In this document: one piece after another, positions 62,801-64,000 of the stretch | Position numbering within the stretch: the stretch's first letter is position 1 | Layout of the letters: each line of letters opens with the position of its first letter | From: Saprospiraceae bacterium | Lineage (GTDB): Bacteria > Bacteroidota > Bacteroidia > Chitinophagales > Saprospiraceae | Assembly: GCA_020629515.1 (NCBI GenBank) | Contig: JAHDDE010000001.1 | Location: 138,949-202,948 of the forward strand | Direction of reading: 5' to 3' | Length of the DNA: 64,000 bases | Program-made: the position numbers and the translations under genes | The notes under the pieces: model-generated | What the model was told of the DNA's origin: nothing | The model's database searches: none | The model's input: the letters and a program-made list of their open reading frames with translations, nothing else

Positions 62801-64000
62801 ATATAAATCCTCCAGTCACTTCTACTGTTGGTAAAGCTGTGTCGTCGATAACTAATACGGATTCCGTTGTTTCACATCCTCCGGATGCTGAAACTGTAAC
62901 AGCATAAGTTCCTGCTACACTTACTGTAGGATTCTGTTGTGAACTTGAGAAACCATTAGGTCCACTCCATTCATAACTTACACCTGTTACAGATGAAGTA
63001 GCACTTAACTCTACTGCAGGTTGTAAACATGTTATCGTTCCTCCCTCTACAGTCACCACTGGTAAATTCTGATCTTCTTCAACAGTTGCTGAAGCCTGAG
63101 CAGAACATCCATCATCATTAGTAACTGTCACAGTATAAGTACCAGCTTCTGTTACTTCAATAGAAGCAGATGAACTATTGAAACCATTAGGTCCAGTCCA
63201 ACTTACAGTGCTTGCAGAAGTGTTAGCAGTTAATACTACAGACTCAACATCACAAGTCAATGTACCTCCTCCGGCAATTGAAACTGAAGCATCTTGTCCT
63301 CCCTCAATTGTTACACTACAAGTAGTTGAACATCCATTTCTATCTGTTACTGTTACGGTATATGTTCCTGGTTCCAACTGAGTTAGATTAGCCGTTGTAG
63401 CCCCATTACTCCATGCATAAGTGAATGGTGCAGTACCATTCTGAACATCAACATTAGCGCGTCCATTAGACTGTCCACAATCAGCATTTGTTCCTGAAAC
63501 GGTACAAGTCAAGTTGTCTACAGATCCAATAGTAACATTACAAGTTGAACTACATCCATTAGCGTCAGTAATCGTAACTGTGTAATCTCCAGCAGCTAAT
63601 CCAGTAGCTGTCGCAGTAGTCTGCCCATCACTCCAAGAATAAGTCACAGTACCTACCGCATTCTGAGCAGTCACTGTAGCACTACCATTACTTTCACCGC
63701 ATGTTGCATCTTCTGATGCAGTTATAGCACATGAAAGATTGTCTGCACTTTCACTAACCGTAGTGGTTGCAGTAGCTACACAGCCATTTGCTGATTCTAC
63801 AGTCACGGTATATGTACCAGCTGCAGATACTTCAGGGCTTGAATCAGTAGTAGTATTTAATCCTGGTCCTGACCAGCTAACAAAAGTTGCTGAACTTGTA
63901 AAGGATAATTCTACTGAACTACTTGTGCAAGTCAATTCGCCAGAATTTGTTGCTGAAACAGTTGGTGCAGGTTCTACTGTTAAGTTCAACACTAAGTCAG
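56853..64000 (-). CDS. Giant modular surface adhesin, N-terminus outside the window
   Basis: At least 2382 residues; the frame is open to the right edge, so the signal peptide is not seen. Order in the visible part, from the N-terminal side: Ig-like (SGPNGF-type) and SprB-type repeats (64000 to about 62380), two SdrD-B-like domains (about 62380-61690), then six DUF11-type units separated by SprB repeats (61690-57620), and a C-terminal domain (57605-56853) with a dockerin-like loop DFDLSGDVNVQD and the ending NNGLFSDVPR. Each DUF11 unit ends DSTPNNDDGDQSEDDED or a variant. No gliding-type T9SS CTD is seen; the C-terminal family is recurrent in Bacteroidota. Adhesion or matrix role is inferred. 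Confidence 0.9.
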   Translation of the reverse strand, partial: DLVLNLTVEPAPTVSATNSGELTCTSSSVELSFTSSATFVSWSGPGLNTTTDSSPEVSAAGTYTVTVESANGCVATATTTVSESADNLSCAITASEDATCGESNGSATVTAQNAVGTVTYSWSDGQTTATATGLAAGDYTVTITDANGCSSTCNVTIGSVDNLTCTVSGTNADCGQSNGRANVDVQNGTAPFTYAWSNGATTANLTQLEPGTYTVTVTDRNGCSTTCSVTIEGGQDASVSIAGGGTLTCDVESVVLTANTSASTVSWTGPNGFNSSSASIEVTEAGTYTVTVTNDDGCSAQASATVEEDQNLPVVTVEGGTITCLQPAVELSATSSVTGVSYEWSGPNGFSSSQQNPTVSVAGTYAVTVSASGGCETTESVLVIDDTALPTVEVTGGFISCTNASVTLSVETNGQVVGWTGPNGFTDSMTNPTVTNAGTYMVTVLGSNGCETTATVQVEDNTAEVVVSLDNLEDASCSFGNIGMAMVRVTGGQAPYTYSWDDPNAQTARMAVGLAPGVYTVTVTDRNGCSGDLEVEIGELNDCTAALGDQTWIDLDRNGLFDEGEPVLPGVVVILLDIDRNELDRTITDENGMYMFPGLKPGQYIVKFETPDGYAVTLPNRGNDELDSDVNMVTEESHIISLEVNEEDKSIDAGYYQTASIGDYVWIDYDCDGIADDNEPGIGDVEVELLNSDNVVLASTETAEDGSYSFVNLPPGDYRVRFVLPDGFTFTEANQGNGFNDSDADTETGLSQTITLMSGDRVPEIDAGLKGKIDIALTKTVDKAIVSTGETVTFEIFVINEGNSNATGVAITDAIPSGYSSISSISNDGVLSGNSITWSGIDLAIGESITLTFDARIVGGGDADYVNIAQVTAADQEDLDSTPNNDDGDQSEDDEDSAQVTLSDCDLSATTSSNNAICTASNGSASVTVTGGTAPYTYSWTNGATTADINNVAGGTYEVTITDASGCSATVVVDVQITESVLSIVDDVTDINCGDTNGQATVTITGGAEPYDIVWSNGATGATATGLVAGIYTVSVTDANGCTANKEVEVELADSDLNLVLVDSRIESCVPGNDAIAEVLAQGGVEPYTYIWSNGFEGARQTGLEEGVYTIDVIDANRCTNSLTISVDKEPNCSVNGDAIDLALRKQVDRAVVKAGDVVAFTILVINESNVPATGVQVVDELPNGYTNIFGISSGGTVSGSNVIWSDLSIGAGETKTLLFEATVIGDAGLDYFNVAQITDADQNDIDSTPDNDDGDQSEDDEDNAMVVISECDLDVTTSSTDEDCSAANGTATVNVSGGQTPYTYSWSNGGTSASISGLTSGNYSVTITDGEGCQVTVPVSVGVDNGDLTMTITNIEDESCAPGADGVGEVIATGGQAPYTYSWSNGVSGPIARNLSQGSYIVEVTDANDCSAIAVVDISKDPSCGGGGDDKIDLALRKQVDQLLVRAGDIVTFTIEITNESNISATGISVIDRLPSGYANISTVSGDGQINGNNIVWTGLNLSPNQTATLTFRAEVLGGNGLNYVNVAEISAADQDDIDSTPNNDDGDQSEDDEDNAMVTLTECNVDITTSSTDATCSAFDGTATVTVTGGVTPYTYLWSNGETTSTITGIGGGTYTVTVTDGEGCEVSMPIEVGVDNGDLSLALIDVQQASCNPGNDGVATVSASGGQEPYNYVWSNGATGATVSNLAAGTYTVDVIDANNCTATVRVEVSRDPSCGGGGDKIDLELIKRVNTSTPKPGDTVLFQLTIFNNSYLDATGVAVEDVVPNGFTVVTNSMDNGGTATGNIVTWSGIAVDALSLERVSFKAVVNAPGDGVNYRNVAQITAADQEDVDSTPNNDDGDQSEDDEDYAEAIPETTDIAIMKMVDNPNPEIRDVVTYTITVKNQGDNPATHVEVTDYLPTDYCVDFRNISNNGIFLGDQIIWTDINLAPGEEIDLTFEATVSSKADGEVVTNLAEITAMDQSDEDSTPGNLNGTPAEDDESAASFSVGTTSDLELIKEVDKVQVSPNEQVEFSITVVNYGPDPAFGIGVEDILPDGYADIANITHDGSLTKNKIFWFIDELGVDESVTFTFDARVVHFQTEDCDYRNVAQIVESFTFDPDSSPNNDDGDQSEDDEDFEEVQLLLGEGACVDIKTAAFLEGPYDYDAERMTTELNRLGYLPGQRPTTFFGTPMGMGQPYNQAPWFYNGAEGDSFFQEGMVVGNNANYPSSVTDWVLVSLRSDVTEESTVCRAAALLHSDGSIEFIEGFECCNIDPTLDYYIVIEHRNHLLAMSHIKVPVINNSISYDFRFHNSYRGIMGVGQKEVAPGVYALFAGNGDQQSGDADDIDINANDLQQWIIDDGLNSSYYLRDFDLSGDVNVQDKGLLLENNGLFSDVPRD
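57620..61690 (-). repeat. DUF11 plus SprB tandem modules within the giant adhesin
   Basis: Six DUF11-type units begin near 61690, 60585, 59715, 58835, 58430 and 58010 (minus strand). Units 1, 2 and 3 are followed by three, two and two SprB repeats (GG-APYTYSWSNG...YTVTVTDANGC). The second and third composites (60585-59730 and 59715-58850) are close copies about 870-880 bases apart, joined by Gly-rich SCGGGGDKID-type linkers. The acidic DDGDQSEDDED block is repeated nearly unchanged at the DNA level. Confidence 0.85.

Noticed and set aside
57620..64000. Short plus-strand frames opposite the giant adhesin, and a possible repeat array of CRISPR type
   Set aside because: The plus-strand frames mirror the codon pattern of the repeat modules. 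The periodic DNA repeats are coding, lack spacers and are far too long to be CRISPR repeats.
1..64000. Insertion sequences, prophage or integrative elements
   Set aside because: No transposase, integrase, terminal inverted repeats or tRNA attachment site was seen on either strand.

Overview
The window is AT-rich chromosomal DNA from a Gram-negative member of the Bacteroidota, most likely a marine or aquatic Saprospiria-type bacterium. Support for this: secreted giants built from SprB, DUF11 and SdrD-B modules; a gliding/type IX-secretion (T9SS) type B C-terminal domain; a TonB-dependent receptor; Kdo/LPS genes; dockerin-like C-terminal modules of the 'GVSSIDLI...HILG...ADVN.DGRISSLDL' kind; several exact TAnnTTTG (-7) promoter elements; little Shine-Dalgarno signal; and many TTG/GTG starts. 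The genus is not determinable from this window. No rRNA, tRNA, CRISPR array, insertion sequence or prophage was seen.

Layout. 1-3 kb: end of a small outer-membrane barrel, an Ppx/GppA phosphatase, and a metal ABC permease fused to an MntR-like regulator. 3-5.5 kb (minus): kdsB - sulfotransferase - prmC. 5.7-11.1 kb (plus): LysM protein, cystathionine-beta-synthase-like enzyme, CPBP protease, a six-TM protein of unknown function, DUF4199. 11.1-16.6 kb: secreted isoaspartyl peptidase (minus), miaA with an apparent CTG start, gapA-pgk, and a second sulfotransferase whose start lies in a long hairpin. 16.6-24.3 kb: SLBB polysaccharide exporter and rfbB, Kdo transferase, valS. 24.3-31.4 kb: lysA, START protein, Old Yellow Enzyme, MacB-type permease, queA, DUF2795-cmk. 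31.4-39.7 kb: a 1.2k-residue T9SS cargo, a small barrel, and a cytochrome c - TonB receptor - NUDIX operon, then trxB. 39.7-43.6 kb: a candidate small RNA followed by two tandem secreted calcium-motif/dockerin proteins. 43.6-56.6 kb: yebC, an exonuclease, a coiled-coil protein, a CoA-binding protein, putA - aroE - sugar transferase - small membrane protein, M14 peptidase, Dabb protein, cysE-cysM, a phosphatase, a 2-hydroxyacid dehydrogenase. 56.9-64 kb: the C-terminal 2380 residues of a giant modular adhesin that runs off the right edge.

Themes. Much of the window builds the cell envelope: Kdo activation and transfer, dTDP-sugar synthesis, a polyprenyl sugar-phosphate transferase, an exporter, two sulfotransferases and several very large secreted repeat proteins. 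The rest is mostly core metabolism and tRNA modification. Two features stand out structurally. All nine convergent gene pairs end within 9 bases of each other, and six overlap at their stop codons. Several promoters sit so close to start codons that leaderless mRNAs are likely. The most interesting candidates are the permease-regulator fusion, the small RNA at about 40.05-40.12 kb, the hairpin over the second sulfotransferase start, and the repeat architecture of the giant adhesin.
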